Origin: Hydrocarboniphaga sp.
GTDB lineage: Bacteria; Pseudomonadota; Gammaproteobacteria; Nevskiales; Nevskiaceae
Length of the DNA stretch: 64,000 nt
Direction of reading: 5' to 3'
Assembly: GCF_028291725.1 (NCBI RefSeq)
Contig: NZ_JAQGNT010000039.1
Span: 1 to 64,000, forward strand
A program made the position numbers and the translations under genes. Below are positions 7,035 to 17,011 of this stretch, piece after piece. Position 1 is the stretch's first letter, and every line of letters starts with the position of its first letter. The notes beneath the pieces are model-generated. The model saw only the letters and a program-made list of their open reading frames with translations, did no database searches and was not told where the DNA came from.

Positions 7035-9107
7035 GTGAAAGCCAGGCCCTCGTTTCTCGCCGAACTGCAGCGCCGCAATGTCTACAAAGTCGGCGCGATG
7101 TACGCCGTTGCCGGCTGGCTGCTGGTGCAGGTGGTCACGCAGGTGTTCCCGGTGTTTCATGTCGGCGAACGGATTCAGCAGTTCATCGTCATCGCGATCA
7201 TTGCCGGCTTTCCGCTCGCACTGGTGCTGTCGTGGATCTACGAGCTGACGCCGCAAGGCATCGTCAAGACCGATGAGGTATCGCCGGAAGCGTCGATCAC
7301 GCCCCGCACCGGCCAGCAGCTCGATCGCGCGATCATCGGCGTGCTGCTGGCCGCGGTGCTGGTCCTGATGGCGAAACTGTTCTGGCCCCCGCCGACACCG
7401 ACCGTCGCCGCTACAGGCGGTCCAGCGAGCGGCAAATCCGTCGCGGTGCTGCCGTTCGAGAACCTGTCGGACGATCGCGCCAACGCCTATTTCGCCACCG
7501 GCATCCAGGACGAGATCCTGACCCGGCTCGCCGGCATCGGCGATCTGAAAGTAATCTCGCGCACCTCCACCGAAAAGTACGCGAGCCACCCGGACAATCT
7601 GAGAACCGTGGCGGCGGAGCTGGGTGTGGCCGCGCTGCTCGAAGGCAGCGTGCAGAAAGCCGGCGAGCGCGTACGCGTCAACGTGCAGCTGATCGACGCG
7701 CGCAGCGACGCCCACCTGTGGGCCAGCACCTACGACCGCGAGTTGAAGGACGTATTCGCAGTCGAAAGCGAGGTATCGCAGGCGATCGCGGATGCGCTCA
7801 AGGCCAAGCTGTCGCCGGTGGAGATAAGCGCGCTGTCGCAGGCACCCACCGCCAATGCCGCGGCTTACGACCGCTTCCTGAAAGCCGAATATGCGCTGCA
7901 CAAGGCCACCGACTCGAATCGGCAGGCCGATTTCCTGCTGGCCGACGAGCTGTACCGCCAGGCGCTGGCGCTGGACCCCGACTTCGCGCTGGCGCAGGCG
8001 CAGCTGGCCTACAGCATGATGTCGCGCCACTGGTTCGCAACGCCGCTGACACCGGCCGAGCTGGCCGACGTGAAGACCCTGGTCGACCGCGCTTTGGCGC
8101 ACGCGCCCGGCCTCGCCGAAGCGCATCTGGCATCGGGCTACTGGCACTACTGGGGCTTCCGCGATTACGAGCCGGCCAAGACAGAGTTCCGCGGTGCGCT
8201 GTCGCTGGCGCCCAACAATGCGCAGGCGATCGCCGCACTGGGCTTCGTGCAACGCCGTCAGGGCGAGTGGGCGGACGCGGCCGCGACGCTCTCCGCAGCG
8301 ATCGCCTACGCGCCACGCGACAACACCCTGATCGGCAACTACGGCCAGACCTACACCGTGATGCGCCGTTACGGCGACGCCGAGCAGGCGATGAAGCGGG
8401 CACTGGCGATCGACCCGGACGACATGCAGTCACGCACCTTCCTGACGGTCAACTATCTGATGGGCAGCGGTGACGTGCCGGCGGCACTCGCCGTTTTCGC
8501 CGACCTGCCGCTGGATCGCCGTGCGCCACCGTCCAATACCGACGGTGATGTGATGAACGTGGTCAATGTACGGGTCTATCCGTCCCTGTTCGCGCGCCGC
8601 TTCGACCAGGCACTGCTGGCCTGGCCGATGCCGCCCGCCGAGACGCCCGCGCAGCACATCGAGCGGCTGTCGGCGCGCGTCGCGATCCAGATGCTGGCCG
8701 GCCGGCGCGCGGGTATTCAGGCCGAATGCGCCGAACTGCGCGGCCTGCTCGTCACGCAGCGTGAACATCAGCAGACCGCATTCCAGCAGACCAGCGCGCT
8801 GAGCTGGGCCGAACTCTGCCTGGGCCACGACGACGCGGCACGCGATATCGCACACCGCGCGGTCGCAGCGATGCCGCCTCAGAAAGACGCCTGGAACAGC
8901 AGCTATTTCCTCGTCGGCGAAGCGCAGATCGACGCGCAGACCGGCCATGCCGATGAGGCCGTCGCGATCATCGTGCAGCTGCTGGTGATCGCCGCAGGCG
9001 ACGCGATGTCGATGCAGCGCCTCAAGCTCGACCCGGTGTGGGACCCACTACGCAGTGATCCGCGCTTCGCGAAAATCATTGCCGACGGCGTCGAGGCGCG
9101 GCTGTGA
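7035..9107 (+). CDS. TolB-N/FlgO-like TPR membrane protein, paralogue 1
   Basis: This 690-residue protein starts with FLAELQRRNVYKVGAMYAV, two membrane helices (about 20-40 and 50-70), the signature YELTPQGIVKTDEV, and a third helix (about 103-121). A TolB-N/FlgO-like domain follows (SVAVLPFENLSDD, ILTRLAGI, ISRTSTEKYAS, LLEGSVQK, HLWASTYDREL; about 140-265), then a C-terminal TPR region. This modular head is widespread in regulatory TPR proteins whose N-terminus varies (cyclase, DNA-binding or membrane). Its biochemical role is unknown. The GTG start is chosen because it begins the family-conserved N-terminus. It is the first of five overlapping paralogues. The 255 bases upstream hold no gene but include a GC-rich palindrome (GGCGGCGCGCCGCC) just before the start. 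Confidence 0.85.
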   Translation: MKARPSFLAELQRRNVYKVGAMYAVAGWLLVQVVTQVFPVFHVGERIQQFIVIAIIAGFPLALVLSWIYELTPQGIVKTDEVSPEASITPRTGQQLDRAIIGVLLAAVLVLMAKLFWPPPTPTVAATGGPASGKSVAVLPFENLSDDRANAYFATGIQDEILTRLAGIGDLKVISRTSTEKYASHPDNLRTVAAELGVAALLEGSVQKAGERVRVNVQLIDARSDAHLWASTYDRELKDVFAVESEVSQAIADALKAKLSPVEISALSQAPTANAAAYDRFLKAEYALHKATDSNRQADFLLADELYRQALALDPDFALAQAQLAYSMMSRHWFATPLTPAELADVKTLVDRALAHAPGLAEAHLASGYWHYWGFRDYEPAKTEFRGALSLAPNNAQAIAALGFVQRRQGEWADAAATLSAAIAYAPRDNTLIGNYGQTYTVMRRYGDAEQAMKRALAIDPDDMQSRTFLTVNYLMGSGDVPAALAVFADLPLDRRAPPSNTDGDVMNVVNVRVYPSLFARRFDQALLAWPMPPAETPAQHIERLSARVAIQMLAGRRAGIQAECAELRGLLVTQREHQQTAFQQTSALSWAELCLGHDDAARDIAHRAVAAMPPQKDAWNSSYFLVGEAQIDAQTGHADEAVAIIVQLLVIAAGDAMSMQRLKLDPVWDPLRSDPRFAKIIADGVEARL

Positions 9108-10939
9108 ATGCGGCGGCCTTCCTCGCCGAACTGCGGCGCCGCAACGTACTGCGCGCCGCGGCGTTCTATGCCGCCAGCGCCTGGCTGCTGGTGCAGGTGG
9201 CGACGCAGGTATTGCCGTTCTTCCACATCGCCGAATGGGTGGTGCGCTGGATCGTGACCGCCGCCGTCATCGGCTTTCCGTTCGCGATGTTGTTCTCGTG
9301 GTTCTACGAGTGGACACCGCAGGGTATCCAGCGCGAAAGCGAAATCGCTCAGGATCAGTCGATCACCCGACAGACCGGCAAGAAGCTCGACAAGGCGATC
9401 ATCGCGGTGCTCGCGCTAGCCGTGCTCGTGCTGCTGCTGAACCAGTTCGTGCTGCATCGCTTCATGCCGGACGTCGCTACTTCTTCGATAGCAGCGAACG
9501 AGAAATCCATCGCCGTGCTGCCGTTCACCGATCTCAGTCCCGAGCACGACCAGGAGTATTTCTCCGACGGGATGGCCGAAGAGTTGCTGAACGCGCTCGC
9601 CAAGGTCCCAGAACTCAAAGTCGCCGGGCGTACGTCTTCGTTTTCCTTCAAAGGCAAGAACGAGGACCTGCGCAGCATCGGCCAGGCGCTCTCGGTCGCC
9701 AACCTGCTCGAAGGCTCGGTACGCAAGCAGGGCAACCGCGTGCGCATTACCGCGCAGCTGATCCAGGTCAAGGATGGCTATCACCTGTGGTCCGAAACCT
9801 ATGACGGCGAACTGACCGACATCTTCGACCTGCAGGAGCGCATTGCCCGCGCGATCACCGCGGCGCTGAAAGTGGTGCTGGAGGGCGAACCGCGCGCGCG
9901 GCTGGTGCCGGTGGCGACTGCCAACCCGGAGGCCTACTCGCTGTACCTGCTGGCGACGACGATCTTCAACCATCGCGACGGGCCGCGCTTTGCGCAAGCC
10001 ATCGCGGCGCTCGAGCAGGCGCTGCAACTCGATCCGAAGTTTGCCCGCGCACATTCCAGGCTGGCGGCGCTGTACGCCGTGTCGAGCAACTACGCGGCGA
10101 CGGATTTCGCCGAAGCCAACGCTATGGCCGAGCGCGAGGCACGGGCCGCGATCGAACTCGATCCGCAGCTCGCCGAGCCGCTCGCCGTGCTGGGGCTGGT
10201 CAAGTCCAACCAGCGCCGCTTCGCGGAAAGCCGCGGCCTGCTCGAACGCGCCGTCGCGCTCGATGCCCGTGACACCTCCGCCAATTTCTGGCTCGGCCTC
10301 GACTACATCACCACGGGCTACCGCTCGCTCGGCATCGCGCAGCTGGATCGCACGCTCGAGATCGATCCCCTGCTGCCCAATGCGCTGTACTGGCGCGGCA
10401 ACGCGGCCCAGTTCGCCGGAGACAACGCCAACGCGCGGCGCCTGTTGCAAGCAGCGGTGAGCGGCGGACTCGTTCCCGCCAACCGTGCGCTGGCCATACT
10501 CGCGCATCGGGAAGGCCGCGACGACGATGCCACCGGCCTTTTCGCGCGCAGCTCGAAAGTGTTCTTCATCGGCCTGCCGGCCGGCGCCGAAAACGTCATT
10601 GCCAGGGGCCTTTTCGGCACGGCGACGGATCGTGTGACGGCGAACGCCATGCTCAAGGGCTATCTGGCGACGAAGCCGAAGACCGTTTCCGGCGGTGCGT
10701 CGTGGGCGCTGCTGATGCTGGACGAGCCGGCGCTGGCGCTGGACAGCGCGCGTGACGCACCAACCGACAACGATCCGCTGGTCCTTCATTGGTTGTGGTC
10801 GCCCTACGGTGCGTCGGCGCGCGCGCTGCCGCAGTTTCCGGAGTTCGTGCGCAAGCTCGGCCTCGCCGAATTCTGGGACCAGTACGGGCCGCCCGATCTG
10901 TGCCGGCGCCGTGCGCCGCACGACTACGTCTGTGAGTAA
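9104..10939 (+). CDS. TolB-N/FlgO-like TPR membrane protein, paralogue 2
   Basis: This 611-residue paralogue belongs to a second subtype: the N-terminus reads RRNVLRAAAFYAASAWLLVQ and the third helix is followed by NQFVLHRFMP. The TolB-N-like domain (SIAVLPFTDLSPEHDQEYF, LLEGSVRK, YHLWSETYDGEL) and TPRs are present, but the C-terminal half is shorter and more diverged than in paralogue 1. The GTG start overlaps the previous stop (GTGA), so translation is probably coupled. A stretch of 83 bases covering the third helix (9386-9468) is identical, but for one base, to the same part of paralogue 3. The flanking sequence is clearly more diverged. Confidence 0.85.
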   Translation: MNAAAFLAELRRRNVLRAAAFYAASAWLLVQVATQVLPFFHIAEWVVRWIVTAAVIGFPFAMLFSWFYEWTPQGIQRESEIAQDQSITRQTGKKLDKAIIAVLALAVLVLLLNQFVLHRFMPDVATSSIAANEKSIAVLPFTDLSPEHDQEYFSDGMAEELLNALAKVPELKVAGRTSSFSFKGKNEDLRSIGQALSVANLLEGSVRKQGNRVRITAQLIQVKDGYHLWSETYDGELTDIFDLQERIARAITAALKVVLEGEPRARLVPVATANPEAYSLYLLATTIFNHRDGPRFAQAIAALEQALQLDPKFARAHSRLAALYAVSSNYAATDFAEANAMAEREARAAIELDPQLAEPLAVLGLVKSNQRRFAESRGLLERAVALDARDTSANFWLGLDYITTGYRSLGIAQLDRTLEIDPLLPNALYWRGNAAQFAGDNANARRLLQAAVSGGLVPANRALAILAHREGRDDDATGLFARSSKVFFIGLPAGAENVIARGLFGTATDRVTANAMLKGYLATKPKTVSGGASWALLMLDEPALALDSARDAPTDNDPLVLHWLWSPYGASARALPQFPEFVRKLGLAEFWDQYGPPDLCRRRAPHDYVCE

Positions 10940-10942
10940 GCC

Positions 10943-12757
10943 ATGAACGCGCCGCAGGTCAAGCCCTCGTTCTTCGTCGAACTGCAGCGGCGTAACGTGC
11001 TGCGCGCCGCGGCGTTCTACGCAGCCAGCGCCTGGCTGCTGGTGCAGGTGGCGACGCAGGTGTTTCCGTTCTTCCACGTCGACGAGGCGATCGTGCGCTG
11101 GATCGTCATCGCAGCGCTGACCGGCTTCCCGTTCGCGATGCTGTTCTCGTGGTTCTACGAGTGGACGCCGCAGGGCGTGCTACGCGAAAGCGAAGTCGAC
11201 CGCGAGGCTTCGATCACAGGCGCCACCGGCAAAAAACTCGACAAGGCGATCATCGCGGTGCTCGCGCTAGCCGTGCTCGTGCTGCTGCTGAACCAGTTCG
11301 TGATGCATCGCTTCATGCCCGATACGGCGGCCGACGCGGCAGGCGCCCGCGACAAGTCCATCGCCGTGCTGCCCTTCGTCAACATGAGCGGCGATGCGGC
11401 CAACGAATACTTCAGCGACGGCATCACCGAGGAAATTCTCAACGCTGCGGCACAGCTGCCCGGCCTGCACGTGGCGGCGCGGACATCGGCGTTCCAGTTC
11501 AAAGGGCAGAACATCGATCTGCGCAAGGTCGGCGAAACGCTGGCGGTGGCCTACCTGCTCGAAGGCAGCGTGCAGCGTTCCGGCGAATCGGTGCGCATCA
11601 CCGCTCAGCTGATCGATGCGCGCAACGGCTATCACCTGTGGTCCGGGAAATTCGATCGCAAGCTGACCAGCGTGTTCTCGATCGAAGACGAGATCGCCGC
11701 GGCGATCGTCGACCAGCTCAAGTTGCAGCTCGGCGACAAGCCGGCCGGCCCGCTGGTAAGAACCGGCACGCGGAACCCGCAGGCACACGAGTTGTATCTC
11801 AAGGGTCTGGCGCAGATGGCCGACCGGGGTCCCGCTCTGCTGACGGCCGCACAAATGCTCGAACAGGCCGTGGCGATCGACCCGGATTACGCGGCGGCCT
11901 GGGGTGCGCTGGCACAGAGCCGCGAATTGTTGCCCTGGTACGACCTCGGTGAGTGGACCGACTCGCTGGGCCGGGCACGCAGCGCGGCCGAGAAAGCCTT
12001 ATCGCTGGATGCCTCGACGGCCAGCGCGCATTCGGCGCTGGCGACCGTATTCAAGGATCTGGGCGATTACACCCGGTCCGGGCAGGAGTTCCGGCGCGCC
12101 ATGACGCTCGACCCCAACTCCGCCGAGATCATCGACCAGCATGCGCAGTACCTGCTGCTGACCGGCTATTTCGACGAGGCCATCGCCGAGCAGCGGCGCG
12201 CCGTCGCGCTCGATCCGCTGTCAGGGGATTCGCAGATGCAACTCGGCACGGCGCTGGTATCCAAGCGTCGCTACGCCGAAGCGCTGGACCACCTGAGCAA
12301 GGCCGCCGAAGCGGAACCGATCAACGACATGCCGCATCTGCAGCTCGCCTTCCTGCAGCTCTATACCGGACATTTCGCCGAAGCCGAGCAGGAAGCGCGC
12401 AAGAGCGCGGCACGCGGCGGCGAAAGCGCAGACACTCGCGGCGTGCTGGTGAAAGCCGTCGCCGATCCAGCGCAGCGCCCGGCAGCGCTGCGCCTGCTCC
12501 ACGACTCCGGCGTCGGTCTGCCGGCGGTGCGCACACCGTATCGGGCGGTCTGGTTTTGCCTGCTCGGCGACTGCCCCACCGCGCTCGCAGAGCTCGAAGC
12601 CTGGGCGGCCGTGGCTACCCGGCGGGACGCAATCTTCGGCAGTTTCTATCTCGGCGCACCGGCTTTCGATCCGATCCGCGCCGATCCGCGTTTCAAGGCC
12701 GTCTTCGACAAGGCCTGCCTGCCGATGCCGCCCACCGCCAACCCCGCCGCGACATGA
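10943..12757 (+). CDS. TolB-N/FlgO-like TPR membrane protein, paralogue 3
   Basis: This 604-residue protein is the closest relative of paralogue 2, sharing the LRAAAFYAASAWLLVQ N-terminus, the FYEWTPQG motif after helix 2 and a helix-3 segment that is nearly identical in DNA sequence. The TolB-N-like block reads SIAVLPFVNMSGDAANEYF with LLEGSVQRSGE and HLWSGKFDRKL, followed by TPRs. The start lies three bases after the preceding stop, with no strong separate ribosome site, so it is likely coupled. It sits in the middle of the five-gene operon. Mixing of the two N-terminal subtypes inside one operon suggests that different paralogues form different membrane complexes. That is inference only. 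Confidence 0.85.
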   Translation: MNAPQVKPSFFVELQRRNVLRAAAFYAASAWLLVQVATQVFPFFHVDEAIVRWIVIAALTGFPFAMLFSWFYEWTPQGVLRESEVDREASITGATGKKLDKAIIAVLALAVLVLLLNQFVMHRFMPDTAADAAGARDKSIAVLPFVNMSGDAANEYFSDGITEEILNAAAQLPGLHVAARTSAFQFKGQNIDLRKVGETLAVAYLLEGSVQRSGESVRITAQLIDARNGYHLWSGKFDRKLTSVFSIEDEIAAAIVDQLKLQLGDKPAGPLVRTGTRNPQAHELYLKGLAQMADRGPALLTAAQMLEQAVAIDPDYAAAWGALAQSRELLPWYDLGEWTDSLGRARSAAEKALSLDASTASAHSALATVFKDLGDYTRSGQEFRRAMTLDPNSAEIIDQHAQYLLLTGYFDEAIAEQRRAVALDPLSGDSQMQLGTALVSKRRYAEALDHLSKAAEAEPINDMPHLQLAFLQLYTGHFAEAEQEARKSAARGGESADTRGVLVKAVADPAQRPAALRLLHDSGVGLPAVRTPYRAVWFCLLGDCPTALAELEAWAAVATRRDAIFGSFYLGAPAFDPIRADPRFKAVFDKACLPMPPTANPAAT

Positions 12758-14814
12758 GTACCAAGCCGTCTCTCCTCGCCGAACTGCAGCGTCGCCACGT
12801 CTACAAGGTCGGCGCCGCCTACACCGTGGCCGGCTGGCTGCTGGTGCAGGTCGTCACGCAGGTGCTTCCGATCTTCGAGATCTCGGCGCTGGTGCAGCGG
12901 ATCATCGTGCTGGCGATCATCGCGGGCTTTCCGGTCGCGCTGGTGCTGGCCTGGGTGTTCGACCTGACGCCGCAGGGCATCGTGCGTACCGACGAGCTTT
13001 CGGCAAGCGATCAGACGCCGGTCGCGATACGCGAGCGGCGCAGTATGGATCGCAAGCTCAACCTGATGCTGGGCGCTCTCGTGGTGCTGGGCCTGGCCTA
13101 CTTCGCCGCCGAGCGCGCGGGTTACGTCGACGGCCGTACCGCGGACTTTCCAGCGGCGGCGACTCACGACAAATCCATCGCCGTGCTGCCGTTCGACAAT
13201 CTCAGCCGCGATCCCGACAACGCCTATTTCGCCGAAGGCATCCAGGATGAAATCCTAACGCGGCTGGCGAAGATCGGTGCGCTGCGGGTGATCTCGCGCA
13301 CGTCCACGCAGCAGTACGCCGCCAAACCCGGAAACCTGCCCGACATCGCGCGTCAGCTCGGCGTGGCCAACATCGTCGAAGGCAGCGTGCAGAAAGCCGG
13401 CAACGCGGTGCGCATCAACGTGCAGCTGATCCGTGCCGCCAGCGACACGCACCTGTGGGCCGACACCTACGATCGCAGGCTCGACGATCTGTTCGGCGTG
13501 CAGAGCGAAGTCGCCGGCGCCATCGCCACGCAGCTCGACGCCCGGCTCAGCGGTGACGAGAAGAAGGATCTCGCCACGCCGCCGACCACCAATGCCGGCG
13601 CCTATGACGCCTGGCTGCGCGCGCTGGTGCTGATCCACCGCGCCGAGGAAGATCCGGTCGGTGTCGAGCAAGGCATCGCGCTGCTGACCAAGGCCACTCA
13701 GGACGATCCGAAGTTCGCCGAAGCCTGGGCGCAGCTGTCGCGCAGCCACGGCTCGCAATACTTCCAGTCCTACGACCAGACCGAAGCGCGCAAACAGTCG
13801 GGCAAGCTGGCGCTGGATCAGGCGCTGAAGCTGGCGCCGGCTTCGCTCGATACGCAGCTCGCCCAGGGCTATCACCAGTACTGGATCGAGCGCGACTACG
13901 CGTCCGCGATCAGCACGTTCGAGGCGCTGCTGGCGCGCTGGCCGGACAACTCCGAAGGCCTGCGCGCGCTGGGCTTCATCGCGCGCCGCCAGGGTCGCTT
14001 CGAGGACTCGGTGCAACTGCTGGAACGCGCGCTCAAGCTCGACCCGCACGATCTGACGCTGCTGACCGAAACCGCCTGGACCTATCAGCAGATGCGGCAA
14101 TCCGCCCCGGCGCTGCTGATCTGGGACCGCGCACTGGCGGTCAAGTCCGGCGATGCGAACCTGATGTCCAACAAGGCCACTCTTTACCTCGTATTCGGGC
14201 ACCTGGACGAAGCCGACGCCCTGCTCGCCAAGACTCCGCATGACGCCGATCTTCCCAACGTCGTCAGCACGCTTGCGCTGCAGGCGCAGTTGCGGCGCCG
14301 CTATGCGCAAGGCGCATCCACGCTACAGGCGATGGTGTCGGCGTTTCACGGTACCGCGCTGCAGGGCGCGATCTATCGCGCCTCACTGGGCAGCCTGCAG
14401 CTGCGCGCCGGCGATCTGGCAGCCGGCAAGGCGACGCTGACGCAGGCCCGCGATTCCTTGCAGAGCGAGCTGGTCCGTCAACCAGAAAATGATGTGATCC
14501 TCGACCAGTTGGCCCAGGTGCAGGCGGCACTGGGCGAGCGCGGCGCGGCCATGCAGACCATCGCCCGCGCTATCAAACTGCTGCCGACGTCGATGGACGC
14601 GATCTACGGCCCGTGGCACGAAGAGACGCGCGCGCGCATCCAGGCACACTTCGGCGAACGTGAACCGGCCGTCGCCGCGCTGTCGCGGCTGCTGAAGATT
14701 CCGTATGCCTACGCGATCACGCCGGCGCTGCTGCGGCTGGACCCGGACTGGGACAACTTGCGCGGCGATCCGCGGTTTCAGGCGCTGGTGGCCGACGACA
14801 CCGCCACACCATGA
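12754..14814 (+). CDS. TolB-N/FlgO-like TPR membrane protein, paralogue 4
   Basis: The open frame extends far upstream inside paralogue 3, but the ATG at 12754 overlaps the preceding stop (ATGA) and begins the conserved MSTKPSLLAELQRRHVYKV head, so it is the start. The 686-residue protein has the YKV-type N-terminus with two helices, FDLTPQGIVRTDEL, a third helix (about 95-113), the TolB-N-like domain (SIAVLPFDNLSRDPDNAYF, IVEGSVQKAGN, HLWADTYDRRL) and TPRs. Between helix 2 and helix 3 it has an extra Arg/Met-rich segment (RERRSMDRKLNLM) not found in the other copies. It is coupled to both neighbours by overlaps. Confidence 0.85.
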   Translation: MSTKPSLLAELQRRHVYKVGAAYTVAGWLLVQVVTQVLPIFEISALVQRIIVLAIIAGFPVALVLAWVFDLTPQGIVRTDELSASDQTPVAIRERRSMDRKLNLMLGALVVLGLAYFAAERAGYVDGRTADFPAAATHDKSIAVLPFDNLSRDPDNAYFAEGIQDEILTRLAKIGALRVISRTSTQQYAAKPGNLPDIARQLGVANIVEGSVQKAGNAVRINVQLIRAASDTHLWADTYDRRLDDLFGVQSEVAGAIATQLDARLSGDEKKDLATPPTTNAGAYDAWLRALVLIHRAEEDPVGVEQGIALLTKATQDDPKFAEAWAQLSRSHGSQYFQSYDQTEARKQSGKLALDQALKLAPASLDTQLAQGYHQYWIERDYASAISTFEALLARWPDNSEGLRALGFIARRQGRFEDSVQLLERALKLDPHDLTLLTETAWTYQQMRQSAPALLIWDRALAVKSGDANLMSNKATLYLVFGHLDEADALLAKTPHDADLPNVVSTLALQAQLRRRYAQGASTLQAMVSAFHGTALQGAIYRASLGSLQLRAGDLAAGKATLTQARDSLQSELVRQPENDVILDQLAQVQAALGERGAAMQTIARAIKLLPTSMDAIYGPWHEETRARIQAHFGEREPAVAALSRLLKIPYAYAITPALLRLDPDWDNLRGDPRFQALVADDTATP

Positions 14815-16892
14815 GTGCCCGGTTCTCGTTCCTCGCCGAACTGCGGCGCCGCAACGTCTACAAGGTCGGCGCGATGTACGCAGTGGCCGGCTGGCTGCTG
14901 GTGCAGGTCGTCACGCAGGTATTTCCGATCTTCGATATCTCGGCGCTGGCGCAGCGCATCATCGTGCTCGTGATCGTCGCCGGCTTTCCGGTTGCGCTGG
15001 TGCTGTCGTGGATTTACGAGCTGACGCCGCAGGGCATCGTCAAGACCGATGAAGTCGCCGCGGATGCCTCGATCACGCGCCACACCGGCCAGCAGCTCAA
15101 CCGCGCGATCATCGGCGTTTTGCTGCTGGCCGTGCTGGTGCTGCTGGCCCGTCTTCTATGGCCGCAGGCGACACCGACGGCTGCTGTCGATCCAGCGCTT
15201 GCTACCCCGACGAACGACAAATCCATCGCCGTGCTGCCGTTCGAGAATCTGTCCGACGATCACGCCAACGCCTACTTCGCCGAGGGCATCCAGGACGAAA
15301 TTCTGACGCGCCTCGCCAAGATCGGCACACTGCGCGTGATCTCGCGCACGTCGACGATGCGCTACGCGAGCGCGCCGGACAATCTCGCCGAAATCGCGCG
15401 CCAGCTCGGCGTCGCCAACATCCTCGAAGGCAGTGTGCAGAAGGCCGGCGCGAAAGTGCGCATCAACGTGCAGCTGATCCGCGCTGCCGGCGACAGCCAC
15501 CTGTGGGCCGAGACTTACGACCGCAGGCTCGACGACATCTTCGGCGTACAGGGCGAAGTCGCCGGCGCCATCGCCGACGCGCTCGGCGCCAGGCTCAGCG
15601 GCGGCGCGCGGCAGGAAATCACCGCGTTGCCGACGCGCAGTGCCGCCGCCTACGAGGCCTATCTGCGCGGTGTGTCACTGTACCGCCGAGGCTTTCAGTA
15701 TGCGGACTTCAACGCCGCGACACGCGCCTTCGAGGATGCCGTGAAGGCCGACCCCGGCTTCGCGCAGGCCTGGGCGATGCTCGCGCGCGGCTACAGCCTA
15801 ATGATCTTTTTCGGCGTGGACGCCTCCGACGAGCGCCGAGCGGCGGCCCTGCATGCGGTGGAAACCGCCGAGCAGCTGCAACCGGGTTCACTGGAAACGC
15901 AGTCTGCCCGCGCCTATTACATCTATCGCGTACAACGCGATTACGACGAGGCGCAGCGGCGCTTTACGGCCCTGCACGAACGCTGGCCCAACGACACCGA
16001 GGTGTTGACGGTTCTCAGCTACGTGCTTTGGCGCCAGGGGCGCCAGCAGGAGGCCGACGCACACGTGGAAGAGGCACTCCGGCTCGACCCGCTGAACGTG
16101 CAACTGCACAAGCTGCAGGCCTTGAACGCGATGTGCGAGCGCCGCTTCGACGAGGCGCTGAAGCACCTCGCGCGCGTACAGGCGATTGCGCCGGACGACG
16201 AGGAGTCGCGGCAGTTCCTGGGCGATATCTACCTCGCGCAGGGCGATCTGGTACGCGCCGCGCAGGCCATCGGCCCGCGGCCGGTCTCGGTCTCGAGCGA
16301 AGACGACTACGTGATGCTGGCGCGACTGCAACGGAGCTATGCGCCGGCCATCGCCGGGCTGCGCGAGCTGCTGCAGCGCCCGGATGCGAATGCCGTGCCG
16401 ACGGACTGGAGCGGGACGCGCCTCGATCTCGCCGATCTGCAGCGCCTGGCCGGCGATGCCGGCGCCGCCGGAAATTACCGTCAGGTCCGCGAGGCGATGC
16501 GCAGCCTGCTCGATGCTCAGCCCGACAATCACACCGCACTGGTGGAAGTGGCAATGGCGCAAGCCGGGCTCGGTGACGCGCCGGCGGCTTTCGCCGCGCT
16601 CGACCGCGCCGCGCAACTCGTCCCCGAATCCAAGGACGCGCTTTTGGGCCCCGCCATCCTTGAAATGCGCGCACGCCTGCAGGCCCGCTTCGGCCGCAGG
16701 GACGAAGCGCTGGTCGCCCTGCGTCATCTGCTCACGGTCCCTTACGGCGGCCAGATCGACGTCCCGATCACGCCGGCGCAGCTGCGCCTCGATCCGGATT
16801 TCGACGGCCTGCGCGACGACCCACGCTTCCAGCAACTGATCGCCGGCAGCGCCGCAGCGGAGGCAGCGGAGGCAGCGGAGGCAGCGCCATGA
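14811..16892 (+). CDS. TolB-N/FlgO-like TPR membrane protein, paralogue 5
   Basis: This 693-residue YKV-type paralogue is most like paralogue 1 at the N-terminus (FLAELRRRNVYKVGAMYAV, YELTPQGIVKTDEV). It has three helices, a TolB-N-like domain (SIAVLPFENLSDDHANAYF, ILEGSVQKAGA, HLWAETYDRRL) and TPRs. The start overlaps the previous stop (ATGA). The C-terminus is an Ala/Glu tail made by a 9-base tandem repeat (GCGGAGGCA, near 16857-16888), a length-variable end. This is the last intact gene of the array. The next 119 bases hold no gene and lead to the OPT transporter, whose product is unrelated. Confidence 0.85.
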   Translation: MSARFSFLAELRRRNVYKVGAMYAVAGWLLVQVVTQVFPIFDISALAQRIIVLVIVAGFPVALVLSWIYELTPQGIVKTDEVAADASITRHTGQQLNRAIIGVLLLAVLVLLARLLWPQATPTAAVDPALATPTNDKSIAVLPFENLSDDHANAYFAEGIQDEILTRLAKIGTLRVISRTSTMRYASAPDNLAEIARQLGVANILEGSVQKAGAKVRINVQLIRAAGDSHLWAETYDRRLDDIFGVQGEVAGAIADALGARLSGGARQEITALPTRSAAAYEAYLRGVSLYRRGFQYADFNAATRAFEDAVKADPGFAQAWAMLARGYSLMIFFGVDASDERRAAALHAVETAEQLQPGSLETQSARAYYIYRVQRDYDEAQRRFTALHERWPNDTEVLTVLSYVLWRQGRQQEADAHVEEALRLDPLNVQLHKLQALNAMCERRFDEALKHLARVQAIAPDDEESRQFLGDIYLAQGDLVRAAQAIGPRPVSVSSEDDYVMLARLQRSYAPAIAGLRELLQRPDANAVPTDWSGTRLDLADLQRLAGDAGAAGNYRQVREAMRSLLDAQPDNHTALVEVAMAQAGLGDAPAAFAALDRAAQLVPESKDALLGPAILEMRARLQARFGRRDEALVALRHLLTVPYGGQIDVPITPAQLRLDPDFDGLRDDPRFQQLIAGSAAAEAAEAAEAAP

Positions 16893-17011
16893 GTGTCGAT
16901 GCCGTGCGGCCGGCTTGGGGTGGCCGACCGGAACCAGGTGCGCAAAGCCGTCTTCTTCGCCACACTCGCTCCAGCTAAAAGCGATCCCAAAAACTGTCCA
17001 GAGGACTTTCC

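Noticed and set aside
16857-16888. Tandem repeat as a functional element
   Set aside because: The GCGGAGGCA repeats simply encode the Ala/Glu tail of paralogue 5; noted in that entry.
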